Positions 38,101 to 53,100 of a stretch of DNA of 64,000 bases are shown here, piece by piece. The first letter of the stretch is position 1. The number at the start of each line of letters is the position of its first letter. The notes beneath the pieces are model-generated. The model was not told the DNA's origin. It worked only from the letters and a program-made list of their open reading frames with translations, and did not search any database. The stretch comes from Nautilus pompilius (Eukaryota > Mollusca > Cephalopoda > Nautilida > Nautilidae), in NCBI GenBank assembly GCA_018389105.1, contig JACATO010000921.1:1-64000 (forward strand), written 5' to 3'. The position numbers and the translations under genes are program-made.

Positions 38101-40000
38101 TTTGCTGTCATACAAATGTTATTAACAATCAAAGAATGAACGTTTAACATTCATGCTTTGGTGTAATTTTAGCTGGTTCAAGTTTCAGTCTTAGGAATCA
38201 GTATATATTTTTTGCATTGTTTTATTGATCATATATAATTTAAATTTCAATTAACAGTAAACTTTATATATATAAGCTCTTGGCTACATTATTTCTACCG
38301 AAAGTAAAATCATAATAGCCAAGATTGAATTTAATTAGTACAGCTAAAATTTTGTCAAAAATGTTAAGGCGTGGTTTACGATACATTGCAATTCATTGAC
38401 GTACCGAATGAATGTAATGACACATAACAAATCAGAGATATGGAAGAAGTTACCTATACAATATCAATACAAACAAGATTATTTATTAATAGATTTAAAA
38501 CTAAAGTTGATTTATCAATCGGCAAAAACAATATTTATTTCATCTATACAAATATGAATAGTGTTACTCCTTTTGCGAAGTCAGAATTAAATTTTGATGC
38601 TGGAAATATTTGGCTCTAAAAATTCCTAGCAGTAAAGATGATATAAGAAATACATTCATCATTTTCTTCTAGACATAATTTTAAGAAATGATAAACAAAA
38701 TGTTTTCTTAAGTATACCATTTCAATCAGAATAAATTGATTTCTTACACACCTGGCAAAAAATATTACGTACAATCTTTGCTGAAACTGGAAGGCACAGA
38801 TATGAAATTTATCAAGAAATTTAATTCTTTTAATATATATCTTTAATTAATTACAGTTTTTGTAGACGTCATTAATTATGATATATTTTCCATTTTTCAA
38901 AATTTTATAATATTAATAATACAATACATTTTTGGATTCTATCATGATCCATTTAAACAGAAAGTGAGTATCTGGTTCTTCTTTATTCTATATTCATTCC
39001 ATTCTCTTTTGCAATAAATTTTAGAAATTATTAATGGCTATTTTTCGTGACCAACATCTGATATTTCTAGAAAGTTTCAAAGAATTTGACATGTACTTTT
39101 ATGAAAAGAATGGAAAAATATTATATTACCTATAATTGCTGTTTTTCTTAAAATTAATTGATCATTTTATCATAGGAAGAAAATGATACTTTTTAGTTTA
39201 GCAAATAAATTTAAACAAAACAATGTTTTTGATTTTTACAGTAAAGGTTTTCTGTGGTTCAGATTAATTTTACTAATAAGTAATATGTGACTTTGATTTC
39301 ATTTTGATATTCATGAAACAGTTTGACCGATATCTGGTAAAGAATTCCAATGCAAATATTATAGAGAATGTGAAAAAAATGTAATATATTGTAAGATAAA
39401 TAGAATATTTTAAATTGTATCAAGGACTATATTCATATAATAATTTAATTTTCAATAAATAACATTATTTTTGGTAATAAATGCAAAAAGATATATATAT
39501 ATATAAAGGGTTTCATGAATAATATTAACATGATTTCAATTAAATGCAGTGTTGAAATTTATATTCAAGTCAAATGTTCATTTATATCATAGAGCATAGA
39601 AGTTTTCAAAATTTATGTTAATTTCGATATCTTATATTTTAATTACTTTTCATTAATTTGTATTATTTTTATGAATGAAATGAAAATCTTGTTTATTAAC
39701 ATTCTTCAAAACGTTATAATAGTTATGAGTTGTGAAGGAAATAGATTTGCTAAATTTGATGCATTGAATCTTTAATTGACATAACATATAACAGGAGTAC
39801 TGGAAAGGTTATATTTTGCTAATTAATATTCTAATCTTGTTTTTATTTTAGATATTTGAAAGAAAATATATTAATATTAAATTTCAAATATATTAAACTT
39901 TTTGTTTACTTTTATGCAGTATAAATTATTACTGGTGTAGATAAACGTTTGGTTAATTTAAACTATAAGTTCCTAGCATATCTTTGCATTAAGTAAAATA
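35106..40000. repeat. Degraded M monomers in block B
   Basis: Donor-like sites GTAAGT at 35106, GTGAGT at 36279 and GTGAGT at 38964 mark successive M-type monomers. The 36279-38964 interval (~2.69 kb) keeps the M order: TATGGAATCACTC (36925), GAAATGAAATGGTAACA (37198), the ATAGCACGCATTACAAG block (37576), an acceptor-like TTTATCCAG ending at 38034, and TTTCATCTATACAAATATG near 38536. Array units at 1-9370 share the same order, so they derive from one ancestor. No gene is visible. Confidence 0.8.
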
Positions 40001-40506
40001 AAGAGATATAATTGTTTAGATTAAATTTTCTCACAATTTGTAACCAAATTGTAATTACTGTGCTCTTGAAAATACTTTCCAATATTTAGAGTGCATGAGT
40101 AGCTGAATCTTTATATGACATATCCGTCATTACTGTAAACAAAATTTTAATTTTACTTGATTTTTTCTTTGCTTAGAATTCTTCTTTAAACATATTAGCA
40201 TGTTTTATTCTTTATTCTAAATAACTACAAATAATTGTTTAATATTTCCCAAAGCGAAACAATATAGTATAGCTCGCAGTCACATAGCTATGCTTGTACA
40301 ATAAAAGTGGACATTTCTCTTCATTGGAAATTTTGTAAAAAATGTAACTTAGTTTTGAACACATTACATGTTTCTGACTATTGTTTTAATTTAACTATTT
40401 GTATTAGATTTAAACAATTTTTTATAATGCACGCATATCTGTCAAATATGAATTACACGTCAATCAATTTTAATTTGGCAATATTATCATTAAAGAGGAT
40501 TCCACA

Positions 40507-40930
40507 CAGGGGCGTAGCTAGCGTTTGTGCCGCCCGGGGCAGTCGTAGAATTTGCCGCCCTCTAAATAACGTAGAATTTCAAAACCTCCAAAAAATTCAT
40601 TTTTTATTTATTTATTTATTGAAAAAAGTACTATTAGAAAATAAAAATTATCAAATATATAATGAGAAAATATTGATATTCAATTCAAAATTAATTAGAA
40701 GTGACTCACTTCAAGTGAGCAAATTTCTTTTACAGCAAATTTTAGAAAAACTTTCTTCCATTCAAAAAACCACCATTAAAAATTGAACGAAAAATTCAGG
40801 AAAAAAATAATATCTGGAAAAATAGAACGAAAAAATACATTATATATGTAACATACTGTTCTGAACTAAATTTGACAACCAAAAAATGCCGCCCCCCAAA
40901 ACGTGCCGCCCCCCATTAGCTACGCCCCTG
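40507..40930. mobile_element. hAT-like non-autonomous element (MITE)
   Basis: This 424-bp element has perfect 14-bp terminal inverted repeats CAGGGGCGTAGCTA, flanked by an 8-bp direct duplication ATTCCACA at 40499-40506 and 40931-40938. Just inside both ends are GC-rich GCCGCCC stretches that contrast with the AT-rich centre. An 8-bp duplication with CAGGG-type ends is typical of hAT elements. A frame crosses the element but shows no transposase motifs, so mobilisation would need a transposase supplied elsewhere. Confidence 0.92.
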
Positions 40931-40938
40931 ATTCCACA

Positions 40939-42119
40939 TAAATATAAATATACAGCATTTAATCACAATTTGTCAAGTATACTTCTAATACAAAAATATT
41001 TCCCATGATTGTTAAATGGTTATTGATTATCCTCTCTAGCTACCTGACATTCACAAAATATACATAATCTTGATATTTAAATTAGTGTTCATTTCTAGTG
41101 TCAAGATATGTATCAAATCCTTTTGTATTCAAAGAAGAATGTCTGACATTGATGGGTTTTTATTACCTTTCTTTCAGAATCTGTACTTCATACAATTAAG
41201 GCATTGCATTATGTAAAGATAAGAATCATCTTTACTCCAATAATTTCATCATACCTTTTGTTCTAGATTTTTTTAACTTTTGTAATCGTTCCACCAAAAC
41301 ATCTCACTTTTTATATACACTTGTAATTAGTACAAATTTTCCCTTTTTCTTTGAATATATGTTAAAATTTTAATTTAAATTCTCCCTTTATTCTGGCTCT
41401 ATACTGTTAAAAGAAGTATATTTACACCTGTTTATCATGTAATTTAAAATATATATGACTACTCCTATACACCATACACTGCCTTACCTTTCATATGATC
41501 ATCTCCATTCATTATACTGAACAAGAACATACACCTTCCATATGAACTCGTCTATATTATGTTTTTTGCCAAAATTCAAATGATATCCAGATGGCATAAA
41601 ACCAATTATACCTTTTCAAAATAATTTGAATTATATTTGTACCTCACAAACTAAGAACACACCTTTACAAACTTCAGAAACAAACACTACAAGAAACTCT
41701 TCAAATTTCACTTGAAGCTAATCTTTTTACACATTTTCAACCTATTTCAGTCATTCTCAAATAGAATTAAAAGTCATTTGTATCTACTTAAAACCCCCCA
41801 AAATACATTGAAAAACTTGGCCATAAAATATTCTACAGCATCATATATATACACACAGACACACAAAGAATCTCTCAAAATGACCTTCCTATGATACAGA
41901 CATAACTTCCGAACCTAAAATAGATTTATCGAAAGTAAGCTGCGAACTTACTGTTACGGTTTTATTTGTCCATATTATTTTCAAAATTATTAACCTATTT
42001 AACAAAATTATCATAACAGACTCGTGGCAGCGATATGTTATTAAAACACCCTTTTACTATTTTCACTAACCTTTTCATTATTTTTTCTTGATATAAAAAT
42101 GTTTCCTGTTAAATTACTT
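40939..42119. other. No supported gene; pyrimidine-rich plus strand
   Basis: I find no recognisable gene and no clear repeat partner. The plus strand from about 41440 to 41900 is relatively rich in C and T. 40001-40498, left of the MITE, also shows nothing. Confidence 0.45.
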
Positions 42120-44136
42120 GAATTTATTTACTAAATATTGTGGAATTTTCTCCCCTTTTTCAAGAACCGGTTGCCCATTTTTCAAAACTAATATTTTTCC
42201 TTATGTAAGCAACATATTATGAACTTCTTCGATTCTTTCAAATGTGTAACTCATATCTATAACCATCCAAATATAATTATTTATACATACGTAGTTCTCT
42301 CCAAATATTTGCCCAAATTTAATCCTGTGCTAAGATTTTCATTTTCAACTCCATTAAAATTCCTACAAGAAATCTTTGTCAGGATTAACCAACATGGGCA
42401 TGATTCAAATCTTTTATCTTCCTAAAGGCAAGACACCTAGAAATTTGTTTTCCATTAAAGATGAAACAAACCACAAATTTATCATTTCAAAAAGATTTTA
42501 ATATTTATGCTCATTTAAATCCAGTATCTAATGAAAGGCCTGCCAGTATAATCATATTACTATAGATAATAACAGAAAGAATATTGAAGCTGCCATTTTA
42601 TTTGCAAACGTATTGTACTTTGTATACATTGCATAATATATAGACAAAAGATAATTTTATTATTTTTGTTTAGAAATATAGAATAACATCTTCAAAAATA
42701 CCGAAAAGAAAACACTTAATATAAAATTAGACCTGATTATTTTATAATAAAATTTTTCTTACAATTTGTGTTTTATGTAAAGTATGTTGAAAAATTCAGT
42801 CGTTTGATCAATATTTGCAGTCCCAGAGATATCTGCCGAGTTTGAATCGATAAAATAATTTTTTACTAAAATAAAATAAACAGTGCTTAATAATTATATA
42901 ATCTGCTAATTAGTCACTCCCATTTTGTACACTAAACTGAAACACAACAAAAAAGGTATGAAGATAGAATTTTAGATTAATATATATGCTAGGTACCTTT
43001 CTATAAAGCGAGGCATTGATGGTAATCAATTTAAAAGCTGATACAAAAATTGCTAGTATTTCCCTTTGTAACAAATTTATTAAAATGAAAAAGAAACAAA
43101 ACAATTTGACCCACAAATGTTTGGATGATTTACTGGCCAAAATTTTCATTTTGTGGTTTCGTTATCATACTATGAACATTAAGAGTGGTCTATTTAGCAC
43201 ACATATCAAACCCAACGTTTTAATCACTTGTCTGTCCTCACTGCAGAATTAGCTTCAAATTGTTGTTGTGTAATCTGGGTGTTGGTTATCTTCATTAAAA
43301 TACTATTAACATGTTTGAAGATTTTTATAGATAATAAATAATACTTATTTGTTATCGGTTATAATAGTTTACTTAATTAATCATGTTTAACTATTACTTG
43401 AAAAGTAAATATTCACCATCTTTATTTATAAACTTTCAGAAAAATTCAACAGTTTGTTTGTGAAACTGACTGCATAAATATATATACATTTAATCTGCAT
43501 TAGCATTAATAATTGAAATATTTTATTCTAATTAAACAAGTAATCTCCAAATTGAAATGCTTTTTATTTCAGGCATTGCCAACGTTTTGAACTTCCTTAT
43601 TATGTATAGAGAACAAAATATTTTTTTCAATTCATACTCATTATTTGACTTTGTGAAGCAGAATAACGTCTGATTTCATCTTTGAATACCTCCAATTTCA
43701 TTCACATATTTTATGATTGGTAATATTTCCCATAATAGATTTCATTCCTTTGCACATAGCAACAATTTTTTTACATTTTTGGTTCGATCAATTAGCAATT
43801 CAAATTACATTTAGAGATGGTCAGTGCAGTATCAGTACAAAAACATTAACCTTACATTGTTATCCAAATATAGGCAGATTATTTGAACTGTATGAAGCAC
43901 AACAGTAAAATTTCAAGCTTAATCTTCTACTATTGCAGTGGATTATCATATTACATTTTATTCATTCAACAAAACAGTACAGGAAGATAACATTTATAAA
44001 TCATTATATTATTAAATTTTATATGAATTCTAGCCTGCAGCTCAAGGTTGAATTATTTTCCACCTATCTAGTGAAGATGGTGCTGAAACCAGATAAATGG
44101 CTTTTATATAATCAACATATATATCCATTAGAAAAA
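42120..44136. repeat. Diverged repeat block C, left part
   Basis: This is an old paralogue of 10100-12009. It contains a frame from 43717 to 44262 with a single stop (TAA 43906-43908), which includes RLFELYEAQQ before the stop and VLKPDKWLLYNQ after it. The paralogues at 11690 and 33700 carry extra stops and frameshifts in the same region. This may be chance or the residue of an old coding segment. Confidence 0.7.
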
Positions 44137-47100
44137 CAGACATTTTATTTGTTTAAAAACACACTGAATGAGCATCAAGTTTGTGCTATTGATAGATTTC
44201 TGAACATTCTACATGGTGTACACTTCAGTTTATCTTCAACATATGAGCTATCTTATTGGTAAAATTTATGTTTTTTTATTGTGGTGAAAAGCAAAGCTGA
44301 TTTTAGTTCAAGATCACTCTTGTTCACAAGAGATCAAAACTTGCTGTTGAGTGCTTTTTGATGACCTTCCAGGCCAACTGTTACAGAATTGAAATCTGTG
44401 GTAACTTTGTTGTTGAATGTGTTTTGTAAAATCTTAACCTTTAAACTTGGACTTTGTTGACTTTAATGGCCAGAATCTGGTACTCTTTGATCCTGCCTTT
44501 GAAAGTGAGGTATCAATATTATAATTTCCAACTGATCGCTTGCCTATTTTCAATGAGTGCAGTGAACTAACTGTTGTCTATAAAGCTTTTGAAATGCGGT
44601 GCTAGCTGGCCTCAAAACGGTCTTAAAATCCAACATGCGTTAGTATGAAAAGTTGTCCAGATTGTATTCAAATTATTTATATCACATTATATTTAGTGAA
44701 TATCTACACGTAGGTATTGACATTCTTTTATTTTAATCAAGATTATGGAAATTAAGTAAATTCTGTAATGAAGATGAATTACTGCACTTGCATTAACCTA
44801 ACAGAGCAGCAGTTGTTTTTTTGAAATCACAGAAAAATCTAAAGAGATGAATGATACTCCTTAGACTGCTATTATTTCTCTCGTGATATTGACGTTATTC
44901 ATTAAGGTTTGTATAGTACATGGCAATGAACAATAATCATTAGTAAATATTAATTTCTCCTACAGTTTATATTACTAGTTAATTAGTGAAGACAGCAGCG
45001 AAGAATTACAGAATAGCAGAAAACATAATGGAAAAAAATTATACAACTATTTTTATCCTGTTTGCGGAAAACCATAATAATTTACAAATGTTAATATCTC
45101 ATGATAGGCATGAGGGTATTTGAATATTTCAACATTTTTTAAAAAATTTCAGGATTATAAGTGTTTGTTTGTATTTGTATACTTTTAATTAATTAGAATA
45201 CTTAAATTTATTTGTAATAACTATTTCACATTCTATTTGGATGCAATTTAATAGTGGGTAAGTATCTATCATTTCCACCTTTTCTACTCTGTTCACCATT
45301 AAATATGTAAGGTATTATAAGATTTTCAAATGATAAGCAGCATTTCCTTCAAAATATTTCTCAAATTATAGCATTATTTTCATTTAAAATGCATCCTAAA
45401 GGTATGATCTTTTGAATATATGTAGGATATATTAACAATAATATGTAATGAATTTAAGGGCAGCTCATCCATTCCATCACAACAGTTGCAAATAAAATTT
45501 GTTGCTATTAGTTTGATAAAATGTTACTCTAATAAATACAGTGTTTCTTTCAACCTCTGAAATTTATATAGATAAACTCAGTTTACCTGAAAGAGATATG
45601 CAGAAAAACGACAAACTGTTTTTAAAAAATGTGGAATAATAGATCTAGAATATGTCACAACAATCATTCTGTTGCTAAAACAGAAAAAAAAATTAGATTA
45701 CAATATATTTACAATAATTACTATATAATTAATCATTTCTATGATCTGGTTTCAAATAATTATTATATCTAAATAATTTAATGTAATAAATAATGAAAAA
45801 TTTTGTCACAACAATTCAGAAAAGGTATACGTCACATTACAAGTTCATAAATGTTTCCATCCATATAATGACACTCATAACGTTAAAGTGTTAAGAAGGA
45901 TATCAATTACATCACATGAAGATGAGCTTCATTTTTTTGTTTGTTCTAAAACGGGAGTTGTTTCATGCAAGGGCAACAGGACTCATTTTTTGCAAGGCAA
46001 TTGGAATAAAGTTACTCCTGGTGTAGACCTGATGTATGTTTAATTTAGGAATTTACAGCTGCTATAATTCTTATAATTAAAATTGAAGTATTATTAAATA
46101 TTAATCTTTTTTCTACACATTCCTCTATGGAATTAAGGTACAAAATATCTTTTCCTAAATTTATCTTTGCTTGAAACATCCACAAAATGTCAGGATACAT
46201 AGAACAAAACATTTAATACAATCTATGCCCCTTACTGACAGAAACAAGATGGGCATATCACTGTATAAAAGAGATTCATCAACAAAATTAATTGTTTTAG
46301 TATCTGTCTTTAATTAAAGATCAAGTTATTTCCAAGATATCTTTATTATTATATAGTTTTTATTTAACAACATATTTCAACATTAAAACAGGGTTATATA
46401 TATTTTATTTTTCTATCTTGATCCAATTATACAGTGAATGACTATCTAGCATGATTTGATTTTATCCTCTCCATTCACGGGAACATTAAGCTTTTTATTA
46501 CGTATTTACTGTTTCTTTGAATATTTGGTCAGCAATTTTTTATATATTCCTTGAAATCTCGTATTGCTTTATATTTACAAAGTATCCTGAAAACATCAAC
46601 CGTATTTCATAAATTTATTATATACTTTTATCAGGAAGGAATGACAAATACTTCTTCATTTAGCTCATATATTTCAATTCTAACATGGTTTTGATTGGCG
46701 CAGAAAAGCTAATAATTGTTTAAATATTTCCACTAATAAGTGTAACAACACCCTCTTTTTATGCTTAGATGCAATATGACTTTAATAATCATTATAGAAG
46801 AAACAACATTTCTGCTCAAAAATTAGACCAATATCAGATGTATTACCAGAAAAATCTGAAATGTAATCAAATCTATATTTATGATGTGCTTGATCTAAAC
46901 TCAAATAATTTATTTTTTATAAAAATAACTATTTTTTACTAATATGTGGAACAACATCTTTATTTTTATCTCCTAAGAACAGTCTGTGGTAAATAAAACT
47001 GGTAGAAGAAACGAAAATAAAATTTCAAAATCTGGTATGGAATCACTTTGGAAATGTTGCAGACAAAATAATAATACTTTTGGATAAATAGACTATATTG

Positions 47101-50100
47101 AGAGCATTTCGTGTTCGAATGATGGAACTGATTGTTCATGTGTTAGTGAAATAAATTCAAATGTTGTATAATATTACGTTTTAATGTTGCGATTTATCGG
47201 AGAGTTAAAATTTCTTTTTGATCACGAAGCATAAACATTTATTTAAATGAATGATACATTATTTTCGTTATTATTTATGTAAAATGGTTTCTTTATTTTG
47301 AATTTATGTGAACAAATGCGCAATGAACTCTTTTTATCATGTTTTGCATGACGCATAGAAAAGCTATGAAATGAAATGGTAACAGCTTTCCTATTTTTTT
47401 AAGATGAACCATTAATTGTTATGAGAAAAAACATTAGAGAAAGTAAAACCAGTGTATTTATTTATTTATTTATTTATGTAGATACTTTATACTATTTCTA
47501 AGATCAAACAGTGAAGAACGATTTTTAAATATTTCATTTCAAAGTAACTTGTTTTCTTCTATGAGTAGAAGAGCACTACTAATATACATATAACAAATTC
47601 GTTTAATTTCAATGATTAGTTTTATCAAAATGTTTTACTTTCACATTAGTGACAAATTAAAAAACATAAAATTAAACAATTTATTCTATTAGATTAGTTC
47701 TTGGCAGAATTTGTTACTAAGTGAAAACATTGGAGAAGATTAGAAATTTTAAAAAAAATTAACACTGAATAGATTTTCAATATTTTTTTTACTGAATTTG
47801 TTATATTTGTTTTAAGCATTAAGAATTTTAAAGATAAATTTTGCTGGATCAATTTCTGCCAAACCTTTGATGGCTTCAATCATGTTGACTGTAATACGAT
47901 AAAATTAACTTTTCTCTAAGTGTGCACAAGTTAACCAATGAGGCACTCATATATTGCATACAAAATCGAAACTCAAAAAAAGACCCATACATTTTAAATT
48001 TTATATCAATATATATGTCACTTTTCATTCTATAAATAAACCATTACTAATGTTAAAAATCATTTGATTAAAATCAGTTTATACCAAATGTGCTACAATT
48101 TCTTTAACAATTTTTTTTAAAAAAGCTAAACAACAATATTTTGATCGATATTTAATTGTATAATTTGATAACCAGTAATATTAAAATTTTTTGGTTAAAT
48201 TATCACAATCCCAACCTTTTATTGCTATTTAGAACATATATTTAGCTGAATCGTAAAATCACATATCTACTATTCCTGGAGAAAATGCTTGAAATATATG
48301 TGGTGTTATATACATTCCAGTTAGATTTTTAATAATGAGGTTAACTTAAGTAAAGACATGAAGAGGTAATTATTAATACATGTTTACAATAAAGCTTGAT
48401 AGACAGTGTTTCATCTACTTGTTTAAGAATGTATATTCATCTTTATTTATCAACCTGTATAATCATACATCAGTTTGTATATTATTATCACTATGTATAA
48501 AAACATTCTCTTAAACTTAATTATCATTTTATCGCAATATTTCTGTTTTTGTAAACGAGCATTGACAACAGGGTTTACATAGCTTAAATTGATAGTAATT
48601 GAAAAGATTTGCTATATTTTTATAAAATAATAATTAAATTTATTTTCAAATACTTCATATAACCTGACATTGATGGCAGCATTTAAACTGTAAATTACTA
48701 CATTTATATTGCTCAAATTTTTTTTGAAATTTTGTTTATATCTTCTCACTATTATCTATATTCATGAAAGTTAGTTTGACTCTATGAAACAAAATATTTT
48801 AAGATTCTTGCTGAAATTTCCTCCATTGATTTTTGTATTATTATTTATTTACACAACAGTCTAATATACAACAAATTTTAATTATATATATTTTTCCAAT
48901 TTGATTCTAATTCTGACATACATGTCGAATTTCCAATCGAAGATATAACGTGTTCCATTTATGTTTCTTTCTATATTTTGACTGATTCATTTTGACTATC
49001 GTAATATTAAGTTTCTGTTTTTCTGTTTGTTGATGTTTAATAAATATATAAATGTGCAATTTAAACGAATGCAATTAGTTTAACATTTCACGACGTCTTA
49101 AGAGAAATTATATCTTTTCTCAACTATAGCGTAAGAAGTAAAAGCCTTTTCCCTCCGGTATCGTAGAGTTTTTCGCAAAAATATACTCAAATTATGTTTT
49201 ATAAACATGTGCATGTAGGTAGTGGCATTAGAAGAAGAATGTGATTACTTTGTTTTTACCTAATAAGGCAGCAGTTGCTCTATGAAACCACAAAGAAAGT
49301 TTAAAGCTGGCAAATGCTACTCTTTTAGAAATATTGCTTGTGGTAAAACATCATTCGGAAGTTTAATATTGTTGGGTTTACAGGCTTCCTTAATAACTGG
49401 CACTAAATAATATCCTCTTGTGAATATTTGTTTTTACCTACATTTTATATAGAATATAATTAATAAATTACTATCTAATTAGAAAATACAACTCCTAACA
49501 ATTTCAAATTAGCATTATACCTAGGGGCCGTGTATCATTTATCATGATAATCAGAATATATTTGATTATTTCAGTATTTTTTAAAACAGTAAGACAGGAT
49601 TGTAAGAGCTTTTTATCAATTGCATACTATTCATTTAATTGAATACGAAAGCTAACCAAACTGTACTAATTATACTTTATTATAACTGGATGACATTTTT
49701 AGTGGGTAAGTACCTGCCATTTGTCATTTCTCTTCTCGGTGTATTCACCATTGAACAAGATTTTTTCTAATAAATGTTTATGCTTAACCAATGTTTTACA
49801 GAAAATTTTATTGAAATTGTTACATTAATATTTTGCTGATAACCTGATGCAAACAAATATTTTTCTGCTCCAAAAAAAAAACAGTTAAACATTAATTTCA
49901 GCAGTCTTAAAGAATATTATTTAGAATATTTTATACCAATTCTGATATTCATGTTGAGTCTGTACTTATTTTCAATAGAAGGAATAGCTTTCATTTATAT
50001 ATTTTTTTATAATTCTAAATTATTCCTCATACTGTTTTTTTTTCTATTTTTTGTTGAAGTTTAATAAATGGATTAATTGGTTTCTATGTCTGCAATAGTT

Positions 50101-53100
50101 ACTTTAGAATTTAATTGCTTTTATTGGAAATTATATCATACTTTACTGAATAAAATCTTCAGAAGAAAAAAAAACGTTTTCCTTCAGTGTTAACTACAAT
50201 TTTCTAAAAATATTTCAAAACATTTACCTTCCTTTATATTACATATGTGTGTACATACGTATTGGAAATAATAGATGCCAAGCAAGATGAAATAAATAAA
50301 ATAATATTAAGATGAGCATAATTACTCTGTTTGCACTTCACCCAAAAATGTATTTAGCATTTATGTACTACAAACAAATTTTGAACCACTCGCCTACTAC
50401 CTTTTTCAATAGTCCTACTTGTGTGATGAAATCTGATTGGCATTTTAAATGTTTCAAAATTTTCTGCTTTCACAAACGTTTATGGATATTTATTTTGTAC
50501 TAATGTTTATATACAACCAAGATGTATTAATTACATTTAAAATTTGAATCTATTTAATCAATGATGTTGGTTCCCGATAAAGTAAACACAATGGCAGCAA
50601 ACAGAATGGTGTAAATTATACAGAAACTATGGTAATAGTTGGGAGAGCAAATAATGGCCAAATTTTACAAAACATGAGAGTCATTAACATATTTAATTAT
50701 TACAGCAAGTTTTGAAAATTTAATGTTGTTTCTAGAAAGATTATTAAAAGAATAATTTTCGTATGTTTTAGTCATTTACATTATGTTTGCTTTCCTTACT
50801 AATAAATTTTGCTATTTGAACAATTTATAGTAAAAGTGAATAATCTGGCTTTGAATATTATTAGTAAGCATTTCTTAAGTATCAGTTTACATGATTAGAG
50901 TCAATACTTTGAGCATATTCTAAAAATATATACTAGTTTATCAATTGAATAAAGCATCTGGATTTAAACTAAATAACAACTTTCTCTATATTAATATTTA
51001 GAAAATCTTTGAATAGCTCCATTATTAAAAAACTATCACTTAATGAAAACAAACATCCGTTATTTCTATATTTTCTCAACAATGGCCACAATTTTTGCAT
51101 TTCCTTATATAGTACAATGAGAAAATAGCACTTCACTATGCTTAAGCTTTCTGTACCCATAATTAACTTCTAAATACTATCCTTTTAAATACCTGAACTC
51201 AGGCTACACAATTTTATAATTTTTAAAGCATTTTCTAAATCATGTATTTACATGTTAGTTTTACACAAGGTTACATAAATGTAATATTATTCATTTTCTG
51301 CAAATTCAGTTGCACTTCACCAGACAGAAATTAAAAAAATGTTCTGATGCTGTGTAACGTTTGATTGTGGTAGCAGCTGAGGTTTGTATATACTCTAGGT
51401 AGCTAATTCTACCAATATAAATTCTTTATCGTTAAATTTATTTTGAATTCTAATACGATTCCTCATCTGTCAAAACTACATTCTTTCCAAATGATGAAAA
51501 ATGTTTTTTGCTTTTATGCTCCTTTCTTTATATGTATCTAATTCATTTTGAAACATGAACACTACAATGTTTGATATCGGATTGCTGAATTTCATAGAGA
51601 ATGCTATATTTTTTAGGAAAATTCCTGACAACGCCTGTTCTTATTAGCTGATGTTATAATTATATAAACACTAAAAACCTTTTCACTGATTGAAACTGAA
51701 GATTTCTATCAAACGTTCTCAAAATGTTTACGTAGTATTTAATTATATTAAGGTTTTCAGGTATGTAATGTTACTGATGAATGATATACAAACTATAGGA
51801 CATTAACAAAATTATCAATAGGTGATGAGAAATATTATTCTCTTGATTTACCTTCCAAATTAATTGTTTGATCGTACAACAATAATGGCATTTTACTCCT
51901 GTCACCATGCTCCTCAATAAATCTGTTTTATTTTAAAATTTTCTGAGATGTAGTTATCTGTGTAGCAGCAATATGAAGAAAATGCAGCTATGGAGAGAAG
52001 GAAAACAAGATTTCTCATCATACAGCAGATTTTAATAACGATGTTTTCTTTCATAAAATGGAATGTTTTAATGCCTAGTGCATGTTAATTGGTACATCTA
52101 TGAAACCTCGAAGGTTCAGCCGGAAATAGATTTTAGATAATGAAGTAATGATGTGGAGACTTCCTATTACTGTCTGTGAGCAATTATTTCGTAAATATGA
52201 ATATTACCTTAACTTTTATATATACATATTTGTAACAAAATGATTGTTACCATTTTATTTTTCTAAATTACTGATGATAAGTCTGCACATGGTGAATGTT
52301 TTACATTCTAGCGAAGAAAACAAACTCAAAATACATGACTAATTAAGTCACACTAATTGGCATGTATTACATAAAATTAGTGACTTAAATGATTTCGATC
52401 ATTTTATCATTTTTAAAAATTAAAGAACACATATACAATTATATAATTTATATTAATCAAAACAAAATTATCCATTTATACCTTAATATGTTACAATTCT
52501 GTATGTGGAATAATTTATAGAGTGATTCAATTTTAATCATTTTGTTCACAGTTAAATTTTTGCAATTTTGAAAAAAAAATGACTATTTCCATATTAAATT
52601 GAGATTGTAGGCTTGTAGCATGACATATATGGTTGATAAATAGGGATTATAAAATTAGTTACATATCAGATATAATGAAAATTATCTAGTCATCTCAGCA
52701 CCTGTTTTTCATTAAATCCAACACTGTTAGGTTAATTTTGTAATTGCTTAAATTATATTCAACAACATTGCTTCAATTCAATATCAAATAACTTCTAATA
52801 CACCTTTTATTAATTTTTTTCTGTGATCCTTAATTTATACTAACAGTGTTTTTACTCTCTGTTTGCTATAAGCATTTTGAGCATCTTACTAATTCTTGAG
52901 TATTTATCAATGATGTTTGGCATGATTACAATTAATACTGCACAATTTTAGAAAAATCATTAACTCAATTTAGCAAAAAACCAGCTTGAATTTAAACATG
53001 AATGTGTACTATTGTGCCTTGATGAATTTCAAAAATTGATTTCTTTGTATATTATCCATGAAATATCAACAAATATTATTCATCGTCATACCAACTCAAT

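Noticed and set aside
38133-38155. GAACGTTTAACATTC palindrome-like sequence in block B
   Set aside because: It aligns with a different part of the M monomer (near 2080) than the conserved palindrome, so it is not the same element.
40307-40786. 159-codon plus-strand frame
   Set aside because: It runs from host DNA across the left end and half of the hAT-like MITE, so it is an accidental frame created by the insertion.
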